From assembly GCA_020543525.1 (NCBI GenBank), contig JAHYIO010000008.1, positions 1,054,001-1,118,000 of the forward strand: DNA of 64,000 nucleotides, given 5' to 3'. The position numbers and the translations under genes are program-made. Positions 9,740 to 22,727 of this stretch are shown here, piece after piece. The DNA is from Coriolopsis trogii. Taxonomy: Eukaryota > Basidiomycota > Agaricomycetes > Polyporales > Polyporaceae. Position 1 is the stretch's first letter, and every line of letters begins with the position of its first letter. The notes under the pieces were generated by a model. The model searched no databases and was not told where the DNA came from. It worked only from the letters and a program-made list of their open reading frames with translations.

Positions 9740-11702
9740 GCAGTCGGAACGCGAACCAACCACATAGATCCAGACGCGCGCATGGTATGTTGGACTTTAG
9801 CGAGTGCATTTGCTCGGACAATACGATGGATCTAGCACCTTAGGTGCAGTTGGGACCCTCGATATATCGCTAAGATGTAGATTTACGTGCTGCTTCCCTT
9901 GCCGTGCTGGGCCGCGATGGACTTGGTGTGTAACGTGCGATGGAATTGTATAACTCCTGGACACTCCTGACGTATCGCGAATGAGATCATGGGTACGTAA
10001 CGAGTCGCACACTGACTTTGGCGCGAAAACGTGGTATAGGGCATACACAGCATTGTCCTGGTGAGTCAGCCTTGTTCTCTCGGCCGTCCAATCCTTGCCG
10101 GCGACAAGCCAAGTTCGCAATGCTCCAGTGTGTGGCTGCTTGATTGACGCCGCCCGCGGCCGAGATGCACCCGATCCCTCGCGAAGGTTCGTCCTGTCTT
10201 TGTCTCGCTCTTCACGGATTGCACAATCTGCTTCTTCATCCTAATCAGCATTGTACCATGTTCTCAAATTTCTGATGTGGATTCCATAGTGTTTCGTGTT
10301 TGTCGTCAACTTGATCCATGGTGTGTGTACGCTCCATGGCTTCTGTGCCACCACTGGGTGGATGACGCGTCCTCCAAGAAAGACGATCGTACTACTGCCA
10401 CTGATCCTTTGTAGCCTGTTCTTTCTCTGCCAACAAAACAGCCCATTCGGAGCGACGCCATCGAGACACAGATCAACTTTCGAAGGCCGCGGCGGCGGCG
10501 CAACTGGAGCTCTTTGTCTGCACCAGTCGGGACGCGCCTGCTTCGCGCCGGCAGTCGAAACCTATAAAGAGTCCCTCCCCATCCGAGTCAACTCCCTACC
10601 ATTGCGCTGCCCACCTTCTCCCCCCGCGACTGCTGCGATCCTACGCCATGGCTCACGGCACCCCTCCATATCTCCTCACAGATAGACTTCTCACTCAGAC
10701 ATATCGCACTACATCCTCTGCTCCACCACTGTGCATCCTCTGCAGCCCAAGAGGTCAATGTCGCCGCCGCCGCATTCAGGCGGTTCGTCTCTCGCCCAGT
10801 CCGCATGCAGCCCGCGAACGGCCCGGGCTTTCAAAGTATGAGTCTCCAAACTAGAATCTTCCGCTTCGCTCAGCCTCGTTGCTGACACGTCCTCCGGGCG
10901 AAGGACTTCACGAAGCCAGACGTGCAGTACTCCAGGTCCCAGATCAGAGTTTACTAGACCGGTCGCAAGACCGACAAGGAACTAGTACGTTGCTCGTCTG
11001 TTGTACCAATTGGTTGACTTACAGACCCATTCACACCAGCGGCCCGGGGGCATGGGAGTCTGCGGCAGCAGACTACTAAAGACATCCGGCACAAGAATGC
11101 ATGTGCCAAAGAATTGTGCGTGACGACGTCTCATAGCCTCTCGCTTATCTAACCGAATTCATAGTCCTGTTCCATGCGAGGAACCGGATGTCCTAGGAGA
11201 TTCGCACAGCGATCCAATATGCGGGTACACATAGACAAGAACGGGCACCCCACATTATACGTACTTACATACACATAGGTAGCACTGTTATTGCTGTATA
11301 AAATTGCTATGACAGGCTATTTTGGGATTTACCTGGGTATTGTGGCTGGCGTGCATGTTCAATATTGTACTATACGGTACCAGTCTCCAGACTGGGAATA
11401 GGTGAAAGGTCAGAGCCACGCATAATGAGCCCGTGAGTCACTGCACACACTGGCATAGGGCATGGTTGAACGCCGTGATCCCTGCTCTTCACTGTCACTC
11501 GTCTCATTTAGTCTCTCTGATATGTTCTTGTCCGGTTTATGTCTCGAGACTGTGAATATAACTCCAGCGATCAATACCATGTTGTGTATCAAGCCTGCCA
11601 TATAGTCTTCCCCGACAATATCAGAAGCATGAACATCACGACCGGCATGATCAATCAAGGCATAGACAAAGGGGACAATGGCAATCAGTACATACAAACC
11701 CC
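9740..11702. other. Gene-poor spacer, possible short-exon gene on +
   Basis: No gene I can support. A TATAAAG at about 10563 lies ahead of an ATG at 10648. Around 10750-10860 one plus frame reads like a mitochondrial presequence (AFRRFVSRPVRM). Further on, segments near 11026-11113 (RHKNACAKE) and 11167-11240 (PVPCEEPDVLGD) can be joined by a canonical GTGCGT...TAG intron. I could not connect these into one start-to-stop model, so they are recorded as a lead only. Confidence 0.25.
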
Positions 11703-14700
11703 TCACTCTTCCTCTTCCTCATCTTCCTCCTCATCCTCATCCTCCTCATCATCCGAAACATCCAGCCCAGCCTGCCGCATCTGCTCCTTATCTTTCCGCC
11801 GCTTGCTGTTCAGCTCGTCGAGCAACACAAGCAGATCCTCCTGCTCCTTCTCCACGTCCCGCTTCCGCTCCTCGCTGCTCTTCAGCTGTTCCGTCAGCGA
11901 CGCGACCTGCGCGCGCAACGCTTCTTGCTGCATCCCCGATCCCGTCGTGAGTGCGGCGAACAGCATGTTAGGGAGGACTGCGTGACACCGACCTCAGAGG
12001 ACGCCGCCGTGAGCGCCTGGAGCTGACCCTGCAGCTTCTCGATCTCTGCGTTCTGGCTCCGGATGACGTCCTTCAGAGACGCGATGAGCATCGCGCTCTC
12101 TTGCCCTAAGTGCCGCAAGCAAGCACCAAATTCAGCGACACGCGCAAGGCAGGTCAGCACTCATAGTGAGCACGCACCTGCGGCAGACGAGAGCGCGTTT
12201 GGCTCGACAGCGATGCCTTTCTGGATCGTATCTACACGAGCGGAGGTGGTCAGTATCCACTCGGATCCGGGCGACGATCCCTCGCGTACAATAGTTGGAC
12301 TTCCAAAAGTCGACAAACGCCCAATCGAACCATATCTCGCCCTCGTCCACCTCCGCTTTCGGCGCACCCGCCGAAGGCGGCAGCTGATGTGGATGGTGCA
12401 AAGGCGCACCAGGGGCAGTCACGACGACGCTGTCGGGACCGACCGCCTTGAACCGGTCGTCGTCCCGCAAATGGATGACGCGCCCCGAGAGCATGTCGAT
12501 CCCGAGGCGGGTGAGGATAGGATAGATTGTCGCGCTGTCAACACCATGAGTCCAGGGCACCGGACAGATCAGCGTCAGGAGGACGATGCGCACCGTGTCA
12601 CTTCCCCAGGTTCCCGGTTGAACTCGTAGCACACGCCGAGGAGGAACGCGCAAAGGCCAGGAATCATGGCGTCTTCCTCCGCCGTCTGGTTGATGGGCTC
12701 CACGAGCTACAGAACACAGCAAAAACACAGGCCGTCAGCGTGCTGTCCCACTGCATCTCCCACGAAACCATACACAAAAGCACTCACCGCGCCGAGCGCG
12801 CCAGCTTCCAAGAACTCTCGCACAGCCGCCGGGTCCTCCCACAACCACTGAATGAGCAGACACAGGTAGCCGACGCACAGCCGGTCCCACTCGCGTGCTT
12901 CACGGTCCGGAAGGTCCTCCCGTGCACGCGCAAGGAAGGCCAACGACAGGTGCTCGCTCAGAATCTGCAGCAGCGTCTGCGGCTCGTCCACGTCGGCCGC
13001 ATCGTCTGCACCCGGCGGAGGTGGTCCGCCGTCCGCGGGAACAAAGAAGGCCCCGCTGCCCTGTCCCGCAGACGCACCCGCCTGTGGGACGATCGACCGC
13101 GCGAGCGTCTTGGCATGGGAGGACGAACGGAGGAGGTGCGCGAACAGCAGAGCGGCAAAGTGCGTCGAAGTGACCGACGGGATGTTCAGAGGCGATACCG
13201 GCACCGTTGTCAGCGCATACAGTAGGGGAGTCACCGGTGCTTGGGAGCCTGGATCCAATGCCATTCAGCGCACGTAGGACGGCGGAAGATCTGAGTCGCT
13301 CACCTGGCTGTGAGACCATGGCTTGGACGATGGCTTCTGATATCTCTTCCTTCTGTACGAAGTTCTGCCGGCACATTGATCCTGGCGTGTACCGTACGGG
13401 GGACTGATACGTACCTGGAAGACACCGAGGGCAGCACCCCGGAGTTCCATACCATCTTTCGTCCGCTTCTCGCCATCGATAATGCCGTTGTATTCGCCGT
13501 GAAGGATGAGTTCGACCAAGGCATCCAGAGCCGAAGCGGGTTCAAGCCGGTCCCATTCCTCACCGTTGGTATCCGGGACTGGCATATAGGGGGTGACGAC
13601 CATCTGTGCCAGGGGTAATCCTGCGAGATTAGAGGGCACGAGGCGGAAAGCCTACCACACCCAGCTTAGTTCGGCATGATATCGTGCATCTAAGATTCAC
13701 GGACCTGCGTCTTGATTGTGGTGGGTGCATTGGAGGCAATCGCTAACTCAACGAGGCACCGGGCACAAGCCATGGACAGTCCATCTGGAGGCTGCGGCAC
13801 ATGATAGAAGATTAACATATGACCAATACATGGGGGAAGACACAGAACGAGACTCACACCGGCATGACGTGCAAGGAGTCCGATAACTCCCACAACAAGC
13901 GAAACGTTTGCACGCTTTTGCGGCACGTCCCACAGCTGCAACGCGAACTGCTGCGGTGTGGGGGCATCGAAGGGGAGCGAAGGCGGAAAGCTCATGAGAG
14001 ACAAGAGGACAGGCGGGAGGGAAGAGCCGCGGAAATAACTCTGGGAACGCGGTGAAGGTTACCGTACCGCAAGCACGCGAGGCGGCCGTGCGTGGAGAGA
14101 AAGCATAAGCGGAAGCTCGTCAGGGTGGGGGCATACGCAGGACGTGACGGCACCTCGTACTTGGTTTGATTGGTTGAATCGAAGTAGGCCGTCTATACAG
14201 GTCAGCGCATCTTGGACTACAACACCCCCTTCTATGCCCTGCTCATTCACGATAATGTTGAAGAGCTTCTCGAACACGCCCTCAAATGCCATAATCTTCT
14301 GAATCTCGGGGCTTTGTGCAATGAGGGACTGAATGGTGAAGATAGCCTCTGCAGAAGGGTTGCGAGGTCAGACAAACGACTTTAGGGTATAAGGCACATT
14401 TGGGGATCGTCAAACACTAGCACTTGTATGTATGCACGTTGGCGCATCAACGCGGACTTACGCATATACGCTGTTCTGTATCAAATAAAGAGGGGAGGAC
14501 GCACCATTGCGAATGATTTCTCTTTTATCCTCCAGCAAGGCAATCAGACTAGTGACTCCAACCGGTGCCTTCAAGAAGTAGGCCTGCACGATATGTCTCC
14601 GGTTTTGCAGGAGTGCGGACAAGAACTGGAGTGCCGAGTATCGTAGATAGAAAGAGTGGTCGGCCATGAGCGTAAAGAGCTTTTGCGCCACCTTTTCGTC

Positions 14701-15048
14701 AGCGAGGACAATGTCAGTGTGGGCGAGTCCGAGTTCACGAGCTGCCGCAGGGCTATTGTCGTCTACTTCGCAGAGGATGAGCAAGGTCTCCAGCACCGCC
14801 TTGCCAATGTCCGCGTCCACCTCCGCATCGTTTTGCAAGACATCCAGTAAACCAGGTAGAGCACGTTCCCCGACATCTGCCTTGCAGTCCCGAGCTAGGC
14901 CTTTGAGCGCAAGTACGGCAGCTCGTCGGTCGGCGAGTAGGGTCGAAGGGGAAAGACGGTCAGCAAGGCGGGCAATTGTGTCGGCGGCAGATTGTGGTTG
15001 GCCTGTGGGACCCCGAAGGGCAATGTTGATCTGCGAGAGGAACTCCAT
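11703..15048 (-). CDS. uso1: Uso1/p115 vesicle-tethering protein (827 aa, 12 exons)
   Basis: Uso1/p115 is a cytoplasmic dimer that tethers ER-derived vesicles to the cis-Golgi, upstream of SNARE pairing and with Rab1/Ypt1. Minus-strand exons: 15048-14505, 14348-14161, 14040-13858, 13791-13701, 13620-13415, 13364-13304, 13248-12788, 12706-12594, 12534-12290, 12231-12178, 12105-11993 and 11927-11703; all phases agree. The armadillo-like head covers roughly residues 1-690, with family landmarks such as LQFLSALLQNRR, IMAFEGVFEKLFNII, DAPTPQQFALQLWD, GLCAFLLGVCYEFN and EIWFDWAFVDFWKSNYY. A coiled coil follows (about 715-800) and the protein ends in an uninterrupted acidic tail, the hallmark of the family. 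The tail is much shorter than in yeast Uso1, as in animal p115. Start chosen at MEFLSQ; no upstream ATG fits better. Confidence 0.95.
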
Positions 15049-16656
15049 ACAGAGTGCTCGTCGTCGTCTTTGACACGGACAGCGGCCAGAGCGACGACTG
15101 CGATGCCTGGCGCTCGCACCTGGACCCAGGCGCGCATGCCACGTGCCCTCCGCCGGAGATAGGCGTCTCCTCAACCTCGTTGGCGCCTATCAGTGTAAAC
15201 TTGAAGTTGGTCCGATCGAGAGCCTCCTATGCAGATATATCGTCTCTCGGGCTTCCAGTCGGAGCAATGAGTACTATGGCTTACAGGTGAGTAGTTACAT
15301 CAACTCTCTGCTTGAATTATGCGTCTTCGGCCACAAACGCGTCAGTAGCGCAGTTGGAACGACTCCTCCGGGTCCTCTTGACACGCCGGATGCTCACAAG
15401 GCAGGAAGCCTCGACGATGCCGATTACCAACATAAGCCATCTTCTAGCTATACAGAAACCCCCTCGATCTGTCCATAGAATTGTTTTACGATGTCGTGCC
15501 CCAGCTGCCACCGTGAAGGATTGAAGGCAGTCTCGGGATCGAGCCCACTAGTGATCCACACTTCAACCCCGAATACCTCGGGCGGCCATGAAACGGCGCA
15601 GGACGTCAGCGATCGTCGCCCCGAACACCCAAGCTGCTCGGGCGTCCGTCGGGGTCACGTCTCGCTCCTCGCGTGTTCCATAACTCGGCTCCGTCATCTG
15701 TAGACCTCGCCTCCGCCCGCCGCATCCTCGATCCTGCATTGCACACACCCACGGCACATGTTGCGTTTGCTCGCCTCCACACCCGACGCTAAATCCGCCA
15801 CAGAAGCCGGCAATAGGCCCGAACACCATCGCCTCGCCACATCGTCTCGCCACATCGCCTCACGCTCCTCGCCTCAACGCCGCATCTTCGTCCCGCCACA
15901 TCTGAGTCAAACTTGCATGATCGGCGATCGTGCCGCGGAAGCATCGCGTCAACGCCTGCAGATTCAGATGACAAACGACTACTCGGCGACGCCAGGAATA
16001 CCTAGCGTGCTTCCTTCTTTGCCTCCGACATGTGTGGCACGTGGCTACTCAACGCCAACGCCGAACGCTCTGGATGCAGTTGACAGCCTCGATTATGTGT
16101 AAAACACGAAGGCGCTCCGCTTGGCTCCATCCGCGAGACTGGGAAGACGTCTTTGTTTGAGCTAGACACGATGGGGCGACTGAGCCAGGACCCAATCGAG
16201 GGGGGCTCAACGAGCTAGAACATGTCGTGAAAGAGAACCTGATGGGCCACCCGGTGGTGCCGGGCATGGGGGAGCACGCCCAAAACACGGAGCGCTGGGG
16301 AATAGCTGCACAAAACAGACAAGTAAAACAAAATTCATATTCAGTAAGTCTCCGGTACTCGACACATGTAGATAATACAGCTCAGCGGTACAGAAAGTGA
16401 TGGGATCCATAGTGAGGGGTCCATGCGTGATAGATGATACAGTTACGTGAGAGATTAGGCAGGATCCGTCAGAACATAGGCTCATGAGGAGGGTCCGAGG
16501 CTCAGTACAGTACTTATCCAGAGATTCCAGAAGTCCGGGACGAGAGAGCTAGAGCGAGGTCGAGAACATAGCGCGAAACGAAGACCGAAAGAAAACGAAG
16601 AACGCGGAACCATACCTATCCAAGGAAGTCCAGCCCGGGGCAGCAGGTCCGCTCTA
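15049..16656. other. Spacer between uso1 and the aminotransferase gene
   Basis: No gene supported. Bases 15780-15910 contain short imperfect repeats of a CTCGCCACATCG type (low complexity). Other open frames here are short and look like chance. Confidence 0.4.
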
Positions 16657-18816
16657 TTACATCGCGAGACCGGTGCCGTCCCCGAGCCATTCCTCCCATA
16701 GCGCGCTCCGCGCACTATCGCTCGCCATCAGCTGCGCGAACTGAATGACACGCCACACGTCCTGGAAGTTGCTTGCTAGCCCCAAGCTTATTCGCACTAC
16801 ACCCAGCTCGCGGCCCATGCGCTCCTCGAACGCGCGCAGGGTCGCGTCGCACGGCAGGTCGGCCATCTGCTGTCGCATGCCGAGTAGGGCTGCCGCGCCC
16901 CCGGGGTTGCACATGCACCCAGTGCGGAGCGAGATGTTATGCCGTGAGGCTGCGTATTCGACGAACGAATTTGGGATCATCTGTCCCGATGGCTGAGGGC
17001 AACGTCAGAGCGACACACGCTCGAGAGGGTGAAAAGACTCACGAAGAGGAAGAGAAGAGCGACGACGGAACCCGTATCTGACTGCTCGCCGACGGCCTTG
17101 ACGGTCTTGCTCGGACGACGAGACAGAATCTGCACGACAGGGGTCCCCGTCGTATCGTGTCGCATTTCGGACAGTGACGTAATGAGGTGGCGCGTGAGTG
17201 AAGAGAGGCGTAGGGGGAGGAAAGGCAGGCATCCCGAAAGGAAGCGCAGGCCGTCGGTGATTGCAGGAAGGTTTGTGTAGTTGATGGTGCCGTCCTGTAG
17301 AGCGAAACATCGCCCAGCACGAGGGATGCACGTCAGCACCACGCCCTACTACCCCAGAGCATATCGACGGATCGTCAACGATTACATACCTCGAATCGCT
17401 CGTGCAGATGCGCCGTCATCGTCACGATCTCGCCAGGGGCTTGCACGACGTCGACGGTCCCACCCGCGAACCACGGACGCTCCAAGCGCGACAGGAACGA
17501 CTCCTTGACCACCAGCGCGCCGACCCCGGTCGGATACCCAAACATCTTGTAGAAGCTGACGGCCATCGCGTCCACGGGCGTGTCGGCAAGCGAGACCACG
17601 GAAGTCGGCGCCAGCGCGGCCGCATCGAGGAGCGTGGAGTAGCCTTGTGACGCGGCAAACTCAATGAGCGAAAGAGGGTTCTTCGTGTTCGTGATGTTTG
17701 ATTGGCCGGTGAGCGCGAAGAGACAAGGTGCATCGTGGTTTCCGCGTGGCCTGTTGTACGCCAGCACGCCCTAACGCAGCACAAGGTACCGTCAGCAGCT
17801 GTGAGTGTCCAGCAGAGGGAGGAAGGGGGCACAGTGTACGTACCTTGGCTTGGTCGATGTCCACGCCGCCGACATCTGTTGTCTCGATATAGCGTACTTC
17901 GGCGCCGCGCGTCTTCGCGAACTTGCGTATGCCGTGTACGCTGTTGTGTGAGTCCGCGCCAAGCACGTACTTACTCCCCGGGGCGAAAGGAAACGCCTCT
18001 CCGACGAGTTTCAGTGCGGCAGTGGCATTCGCGGTGAAGACCACTGTATAGCCAGGCGGCGCGCGGAAGAACGAGAGGACGGCCTGCCGTGCTTCATTCG
18101 CGCACGCTGCGGAAAGACTCGATCTGCAGAGGGCGAAAGAGAAACGGAAGTCGTCAGAAATGGACTTCAGGGCCGGGGAAGCAGTGTTAGAAGGGAATCG
18201 CGGCACCGAGGCCTCACATATTCCGGGCGGACCGGAGTCAGTAGGCATGCGGGCGAGGAACGGGCAAGGGGAGATCGAGGGAAGGCCGAGACAGCACGCG
18301 GAGGAGAGACGCGACTCACGTGTTGTTCACCGAGTGAGTGTTTCCAAGAATGTTGCGGGAGAGGAACGTGGCGTGTGCGCGAACGAGGCTTTCCGGGTAA
18401 AGGGAGCCTCCCATGTAATCGACATAGGTTTCGCCTTGACGATCTAGCCTTGCAAACTCTTCACGACGGAGGACATCCAGAACCCAGGTAAGCTGATATT
18501 GCGGGTACTGTTTGAGGAAGGACTTGTAGGCTAGCGAGGCGTCTTCTGCAATGATGTCGGAGGAGGTAGAGAGGGCATAAACCGGCGGAGGGTCAAAGCT
18601 TCGCTTCTCGTCACGTTCGCTGTAACGGTCACTGAACGAGCCATCTTCCTTTGGATATTCGCGATAGCTAGGGATAGATGCAGCATATGGAGAAGATGCG
18701 CAGCCGAGGGTGAGAGTGGAGAAGCCCAATGAGCGCTTGAGCCGGAGACGGGGAGTGGCGGACGCGTGGTGTGAGTCCAGACCGGCAGGGGGAGTGCGCG
18801 AATGTGAGTTGCCCAT
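16657..18816 (-). CDS. Class V aminotransferase-like, Mo-cofactor-sulfurase NifS-domain homologue (581 aa)
   Basis: A PLP-dependent enzyme of aminotransferase class V, closest in motif to the N-terminal cysteine-desulfurase-like domain of molybdenum cofactor sulfurases. Minus exons: 18816-18320, 18123-17844, 17770-17390, 17294-17043 and 16992-16657, all in frame. Landmarks: YVDYMGGSLYPESLV near residue 140, FTANATAALKLVGE, LGADSHNSVHGIRKFA, then SFYKMFGYPTGVGALVV with the presumed PLP lysine in YKMFGYPTG. Near the C-terminus NISLRTGCMCNPGGAA carries the active-site cysteine region. The MOSC domain of full Mo-cofactor sulfurases is absent; the gene stops about 85 residues after the cysteine. 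The N-terminus reads MGNSHS, which fits an N-myristoylation consensus. The substrate is not known from sequence. Confidence 0.85.
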
Positions 18817-21800
18817 GGAGTATAGCTGCCGAGGTGACGCCTAGGAGTGGTAGCAAGACGATGAGTGAGTCCGAGTGCTCAGACATAGTCCCTCGAGAGG
18901 CCATGCTTTATAGGTTTTGGGCCAAGGTTCTAGAGTAAGCAGTTCCCAGAGCGCAGTTAGCAGGAAAAAGAGATAAATTAGTGCCGGACCTCCAGAAAAT
19001 AGGCCGTTGTTTGGGCTGTGCCAGGAGGAGGGCCAGTGGTGGCGGTTAGCATCAGGGGGCAGGTTGGCGGCAAGAGCCGGGACGCGGGAATAGCACACGC
19101 TCGCCTAATCTGGCAGATTAATATGTTGGGCGTCTGGCCTTGTATCGAATCGGAGTCCCTTGCTCACTGTCACAGAATCCTCGGATCGACGCTGTGCTCG
19201 GACTCGAGCCATCGCCCGCCCAGATCGCCTTGTTCGCTCGACAGCCTGCTCGCTCGAGCAGTCCCACCGCTTCCCGCTAATCTCAATCGGTGAGCTCCCC
19301 AGATGCTGCACACGCCGGGATCGCATTCGACATACCAGCACACCAGCCGCGACCACACGCTGCTTCCCACCCTTCGAGCAGGCCAGCTGCACGGCCCAGG
19401 GCGTGACGAATCCAGCTCGTTTCTCACACGCCCCCCGGCCTTGAGGAGTGCGCGAAAAGGCAATCGTTCGGGAGAATCTGCTCAATCATAGGACTGCCGA
19501 CCAGAATTGCGCAGGGCATCGACGACATTGATAAGAAGCGAAGGTGCGTCCGTACGTCAGCTGCGCGTCCCATTGGTGTCGTGGCACCCCTGCGAAAGGC
19601 TCCAGTGCGGAGGCTGAGTCTCTCAAGTGTCATGCGCCATAGTGTGCCAGGCAACCTCCGGGTGCAGAGCAGTAGCGAGCCGGCCCCTCGTCGGTCATTG
19701 GGCGGTGTTCGGAACCGCCCCATTGGTGACAGACGGGGCGAATGAGTTGCTAGTCATGACCGGTACGGCTCAAGGCGTCCCAGTCGTACGACGGGCGATG
19801 CACCCGCCAGTCAAGCGTTCAGTGTGCGTCTGCAACCGTGAAGAGCTCAGCACATACCATATTCGCTCCTTGGAACCGCCCGGCTTCCAACATGGATCGC
19901 CTTTCGGGTATGGCGACATTGGAGGTATTCTCGGTCAGCCTCGCCGACGGCCGTGGGATATGCATGGGGTTGTCGTAAAGAGACCGGACATAGGACCGCG
20001 CCTTCGCACCTTCGCGCCGACCCCAAGACAAGCTTAGAACGGGGAGGTGCATCCCATACGCCCGCTCAACCGTGCATGAACGAGGTTAGATTCCCACACA
20101 TCGATTGTAATCAAGCGATCGATGGGAACGCACCGCTCGCTACAGGCAGTCGGAAGCCGCGGACTGGAAGGTAGAACAGAAGCATGAATGGCGCAAGACG
20201 TGGAGCTCGCATAGCATGTCCTGTATGATTAAGTCTTAGTTGTCCAGTCCAAAGTGAAGGAAATGAAGAGCAGCAGACGTATGCCGAATACGGACAAGCC
20301 GAGTGCTATGTGAGTGGCGACGAGTGACGGGAGCCCCTCGGCACTAGGACGTAGTGCGAAGCACTGGCTTCACTAGTGCAGTCAAGGAACGGACCGATGA
20401 CAGGAAGCGTCGACGGGAGCGCTTGGAGAGGTATTCGGTTTTGATGAAGTCGCGGCGCTGAATTTAAGCTATTTGTGGGCTGGGTGTTGAGAATTTGTTT
20501 CGGCGTGCGCTTACATAGTCATTGTAGCGGAATTCGGAACAAGAAGCACCATCTGGACGTGGCCGGGGTCTGCGAATAGATATGTTAGCGAGCACGTGAG
20601 AGGTGTTTGACAAAGGGGGAAGCATTGGCATCCTACTGATTTCGTATACTACGATGGTAGTCAGGTACATGTGGCTACCTTGCGACTGGCGGACGTACGT
20701 ATCCTATGGCATATCAGAAGACGGCATAATAAACGCACAAGTAAAATATCGATATCACTCACGAACAATAGTCCGGACATTCCGACCAGCCGCATGGCAC
20801 CGCGATGATCGCGATGACAGCTCAAATGAATTATAGGCAGTGGCGATGCGGATGCCCATCATACGTGAGGTTGAATCACCACTAGCGAGGTGTAGGGCGG
20901 ATACTACACACCTAACGCCGGAGGTTACACAATCAGCGGGAACATTACGCACAGCAGATTTGAAGCGTGAGCCAATTCTCACCTCTGGTCCATGTGCTTT
21001 CGGTTGCACAGAAGACTTCTGGCGGCTTCGAACCTGTCAAGAGAAGATTTCCAAAGTAGACAGCGGGCAGTGCACCAGGTCATCATAGTTGAAGCGCCAG
21101 AGTAACTCTCGTGGCATAGCCTGCTCCGGAGGGACTGTATGGTGCAGGAATGCGAGGATACAACGACGCATTAGTACGACATTCGAAGGGATACACGTAC
21201 GACAGCATTTATGGAGTCGAAGCGATGTACCGATGAGAACTGCTCTTGTATTCTAGCCGAGTTCGCATCTATCGACAAGGCATTGTGCAGTGTACGACAA
21301 GAAGGACGGGGTACCGACATATCAGAGAAACTTACGTTGGCAGACGACGGACAGATGGCTAGATGCAAACGAGAGAAGTTCAGTGGCCAGCAACTATGGA
21401 ACCTACTGGTCACCATGGCATCCGAGTGCAACATTGCTGTTAGTTGCCACATGGAGCTAGCCGGCAGATGATCCAAGGAACAAGGCACGGGGTCATGTTA
21501 TGTGCATAGGATCACTGAACAGACAGTGAACGTAAGCTTCTCGAATTATAGGAGAGGTATTCAGTTACCCGGAAAGGGATCCCTTGTCTGAACATTCACT
21601 ATTACTCACTTGGCGCGGGAGTCATCAACGGCGTTATGAACAAGTCCACGGATACTCATGTCACACGGACGGAGCGCTCCGTGGGACAAGGGTTCGCGGC
21701 TTTTGCGATAACATGAATACGGTTTCGCCACGCTCAGGATCACGACGTCCTTGTGTTTCGCCATCATGTCAATGATCGAATAAAATAGCGACGTGGTACT

Positions 21801-22727
21801 AATTTAGACGAACCTCTAAGTCTAAACGGGTGCAATACTCATTGCCGCAGTGACTGAGATGAGCCATCCTGGATCGACCAAGAGCTGCGCCATCCCGATC
21901 AGCAGCTACGCAAAGATGGTACCACAGAAATAAATAAAGGAAAGCAATGCACTCACCAGAGTGAACCAATGTGCTCTTTGTCGTCCCTCTGGTTGTCTTT
22001 CGAAGTCGGTCAATGTCGGCGTAGTTGATGGCAATTCCCTGCAGGCCTTGCCGTGCGAGGCAGAGTGCGATGTCTTCAATTTGACTTCGCTGTATGCGCA
22101 GCCCGTGTGATATCATCATTAGCTCGAAGACACTTACTATTTCGGAACTATGCAGCATTGTGCTTATTTCGAAGGCGCGCATGCCGTGCTGTCAATGGAC
22201 TAGGCTAAGGATCCGGACTGTCGAGCGACCGCACTCTGGGAGAAGGTACTGCGTATGCACACGCACGGATACTTCAATTGCTATGCACCTGGCCAGACGA
22301 AGCCTACTTTTCCGCCCGGGGTGTATAGCATATATGGACGTTTTGCGTATAGACTGCGCGTCAGGAGGTCACATGCGCCGTACCAGGTGCCGTGCCAAAT
22401 TCTTGCATAACGAGTGAAATCGGCTAGAGATGAAAAGCAATGCTAAGATGAGTCGCACTGTCCGTTCTGTGGAAGAGACATGGCGGTAGCTTTTAGCTAT
22501 CAGAGGGGTGAGGGAGAGGAGGACAGGAGCGAATGACTCTGGTCGAATGTCGGGCCGGGCTGGCTTGACTTACTTCCCACGATTCCGTGAGACTCTGCAC
22601 GTGATGGCATCAGTTGGACTTCTGAATCTCTGTGGCACTGGCAGACATTGCGACTGTCCTGCGACCTACATACCTATCCTGCCTTCGACCCGACTACGAT
22701 CAGCATTCATTCGCCTTCGACCCTACA
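18817..22727. other. 3.9-kb stretch without a recognised gene
   Basis: No long frame and no known domain. On the minus strand between about 22.2 and 21.0 kb there is a chain of short open segments with good splice borders: 22182-22135 (donor GTAAGT), 22092-21961 (RSQIEDIALCLARQG..., donor GTGAGT), a segment around 21770-21610 (VVILSVAKPYSCYRKSREP, donor GTGAGT), and smaller ones to about 21030. These could be exons of one fragmented or decaying gene, but I could not join them into one model or name a family. The part before 20.4 kb shows nothing recognisable. Confidence 0.3.

Noticed and set aside
11539..11985. Plus-strand frame with a long poly-Ser run
   Set aside because: Antisense of the acidic Asp/Glu tail of Uso1; the Ser run is the complement of GAA/GAG codons.
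12527..13225. 232-codon plus-strand frame
   Set aside because: Antisense to Uso1 exons 7-9, with no domain and typical shadow composition.
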